Assembly (NCBI GenBank): GCA_002392745.1
Contig: DGHR01000007.1
Coordinates: 100,096-164,095 of the forward strand
DNA: 64,000 nt
Reading direction: 5' to 3'
DNA from: Bacteroidales bacterium UBA3843
GTDB lineage: Bacteria; Bacteroidota; Bacteroidia; Bacteroidales; Paludibacteraceae
Each line of letters begins with the position of its first letter. Positions within the stretch are counted from its first letter, which is position 1. A program made the position numbers and the translations under genes. Below are positions 62,476 to 64,000 of the stretch, in pieces. The notes beneath the pieces were generated by a model. The model was not told the origin of the DNA and made no database searches. It was given only the letters and a program-made list of their open reading frames with translations.

Positions 62476-64000
62476 ATGAACATCAATTTCCAAATTCATT
62501 ATCGTGCCGAGTACGGCCAGACGCTGTGTGTAATAGAGACACAAGACTCTATTTTAGGCTGGACGGAAAAAGATCCGTTGCTGATGAACTGCCAAGGTAC
62601 CGACTTCTGGCAGGTGAATGCCCAGGTAAGCGATTTTGCAGGCTCCGTGGAGTACAAGTACGCCATCCGTTTGCAGGACGGCCGTTATATCTATGAGGCG
62701 GGTGAACCGAGACATTTACGGTTGGACGATGTACGAAACGCAAAAGATAAAATCGTGGTGCGCGATGCATGGCAGGCCAGCACATACGAAGACAGTTTCT
62801 ATACGACGGTATTCCTGAAATCCCTCTTTGCACGCCATAATCCGGCTAAAGCGAAAGCGGCCAAGGGCAATATCCGATTCTCGATAGACCTGCCGCAGAT
62901 ACTTCCGACCCAGGGTGTGGCCATCATCGGCAACTGTCCTGAGTTAGGCGACTGGAATCCGGACAACAAGCTGGAGATGAGCGATGCGGATTTCCCCGTA
63001 TGGCGCGCAGATATCAAAGTGGGTGCCACCCAGATTATCGAATACAAATACTTGGTGTACGACCTGAAGACAGGTGCACAGGTAGATATAGAGTGGGGCG
63101 AGAACCGCCAGATCTGGGGAGTGGAAAAAGGCTTGGTTATCGAACAGAACGACCGCGGTTTCCGCCGCACAAAGCCCCGTTGGAAAGGAGCCGGTGTGGC
63201 CGTTCCGGTATTCTCGCTGCGTACGGAAGAGGGATTCGGTATCGGTGAGTTCCAGGACCTGAAGAAGATGGCCGACTGGGCGGCAGCTACGGGCCAGAAA
63301 ATGATTCAGACACTGCCTATCAACGACACCACGCTGCGTCATAACAATCTGGACAGCTATCCCTATAACGCCGTATCGGTGTTCGCACTGCACCCTATCT
63401 ATATCAATATAGAGAAGATGGGGCGTCTGACGCCTGCGCAGAAGAAGAAATACGAGGCGCAGAAGGCGGAGTTGAACGCATTGACAATCGCCGACTACCA
63501 GAACGTGTATGACAAGAAGACCGTATTCTTCAAGGCGCTGTTCAAACAGGACAAAGACGCGTTGTTCAGCAGCGAGGAATATAAGGCCTTCTTCGAGAAG
63601 AACCGCGAGTGGCTGGAGCCGTATGCGGCATTCCTGAGCAAACGTGACAAGCAGCCGAAGGAGTACTATTATTTCCTGCAGTTCCATGCGGACAAGCAGT
63701 TGGCAGACGCGGTGGCTTATGCTCACTCAATAGGCGTAGCGATGAAGGGCGACATACCTATCGGTATCAGTCCTGACAGCGTAGATGCGGCTGTTTATCC
63801 GGAGCTGTTCAATCTGGACGCTTCAGCCGGCGCACCGCCCGATGATTTCTCTATCAGCGGCCAGAACTGGGGATTCCCGACCTATAACTGGGACAAGATG
63901 GCAGAGGACAATTTCGGCTGGTGGCAGAAGCGTTTCCGCAAGATGCAGGATTATTTCGATGCCTACCGCGTGGACCATATCCTCGGATTCTTCCGCATAT
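62476..64000 (+). CDS. malQ: 4-alpha-glucanotransferase with two N-terminal CBM20 domains, 3' end cut by window
   Basis: The frame is open from ATG 62476 to the window edge (508 residues seen). MalQ transfers glucan chains between malto-oligosaccharides. Two starch-binding CBM20-type domains come first (starting INFQIHYRAEYG and IRFSIDLPQI, the second with IIGNCPELGDWNP). The GH77 domain starts near VAVPVFSLRTEEGFGIGEF and has LPINDTT, YPYNAVSVFALHPIY and KGDIPIGI. Asp500 in YRVDHILG is the expected nucleophile. This two-CBM20 layout is the Bacteroidetes form. It probably acts with the GH13 enzyme at 13251. Confidence 0.93.
   Translation, partial: MNINFQIHYRAEYGQTLCVIETQDSILGWTEKDPLLMNCQGTDFWQVNAQVSDFAGSVEYKYAIRLQDGRYIYEAGEPRHLRLDDVRNAKDKIVVRDAWQASTYEDSFYTTVFLKSLFARHNPAKAKAAKGNIRFSIDLPQILPTQGVAIIGNCPELGDWNPDNKLEMSDADFPVWRADIKVGATQIIEYKYLVYDLKTGAQVDIEWGENRQIWGVEKGLVIEQNDRGFRRTKPRWKGAGVAVPVFSLRTEEGFGIGEFQDLKKMADWAAATGQKMIQTLPINDTTLRHNNLDSYPYNAVSVFALHPIYINIEKMGRLTPAQKKKYEAQKAELNALTIADYQNVYDKKTVFFKALFKQDKDALFSSEEYKAFFEKNREWLEPYAAFLSKRDKQPKEYYYFLQFHADKQLADAVAYAHSIGVAMKGDIPIGISPDSVDAAVYPELFNLDASAGAPPDDFSISGQNWGFPTYNWDKMAEDNFGWWQKRFRKMQDYFDAYRVDHILGFFRI

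Overview
The window is about 64 kb from the chromosome of a member of Bacteroidota, most likely order Bacteroidales. The evidence is the promoter type (TTG, 20 bp, TAnnTTTG), OmpA/LysM and helix-hairpin-helix outer-membrane proteins, a CBM20-GH77 MalQ, type IX secretion (T9SS) C-terminal sorting domains, and InlB-type (Listeria-Bacteroides) repeats in giant secreted proteins. There are no rRNA genes and no CRISPR array, and I found one tRNA gene.

Layout. 0-2.5 kb: the end of an alanine-rich coiled-coil outer-membrane protein and a three-repeat lipoprotein. 2.5-5.3 kb: a minus-strand operon of a DUF5063-like protein, a 3'-5' exonuclease and an alkaline phosphatase. 5.4-12.2 kb: plus-strand core genes (secreted coiled-coil protein, upp, VanZ-like, dprA, a lipoprotein remnant, a 55-aa membrane protein, parC, maf). 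12.2-17.7 kb: minus-strand UbiA prenyltransferase, GH13 amylase, ackA and pta, with an S23-type four-helix-bundle gene wedged between pta and ackA. 18.3-22.6 kb: two OmpA-family proteins, tandem 141-bp repeats next to a tRNA(CAU), and an LRR_5/thioredoxin-like protein.

23-32 kb and 40.6-58.8 kb hold giant modular secreted proteins, two of them followed by near-identical small membrane-tailed proteins. Between them, 32.3-40.6 kb is an AT-rich accessory island: a P-loop protein, an Mrr-like nuclease, a DinD-like protein, a GNAT-type and a RelE/ParE-type toxin-antitoxin module, and several unknown proteins. 51 kb has a frameshifted HigB with HigA. 55-59.3 kb has a secreted endonuclease I gene and two further ORFs that look like one protein split twice inside the same kind of domain. 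59.3-64 kb has a HhH/beta-barrel protein, a UPF0104-like membrane protein and the start of malQ.

The most unusual material is repetitive. (1) Tracts of 7-bp repeats occur at more than a dozen gene junctions. Each tract has its own word but the period is always 7, and several run in frame into genes. (2) A palindromic element flanked by such tracts is inserted in frame twice in one outer-membrane protein. (3) A covarying hairpin with an invariant ATTGG loop and CACAAA tail precedes four unrelated accessory genes, in a cassette-like order. (4) The toxin-antitoxin and DinD modules share leaders, promoters and terminators. (5) The endonuclease gene is twice interrupted by a stop codon plus a new signal peptide at the same position of an InlB-type domain, which suggests polypeptides that could complement each other. 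These are readings by eye; searches and structure prediction would be needed to confirm them.
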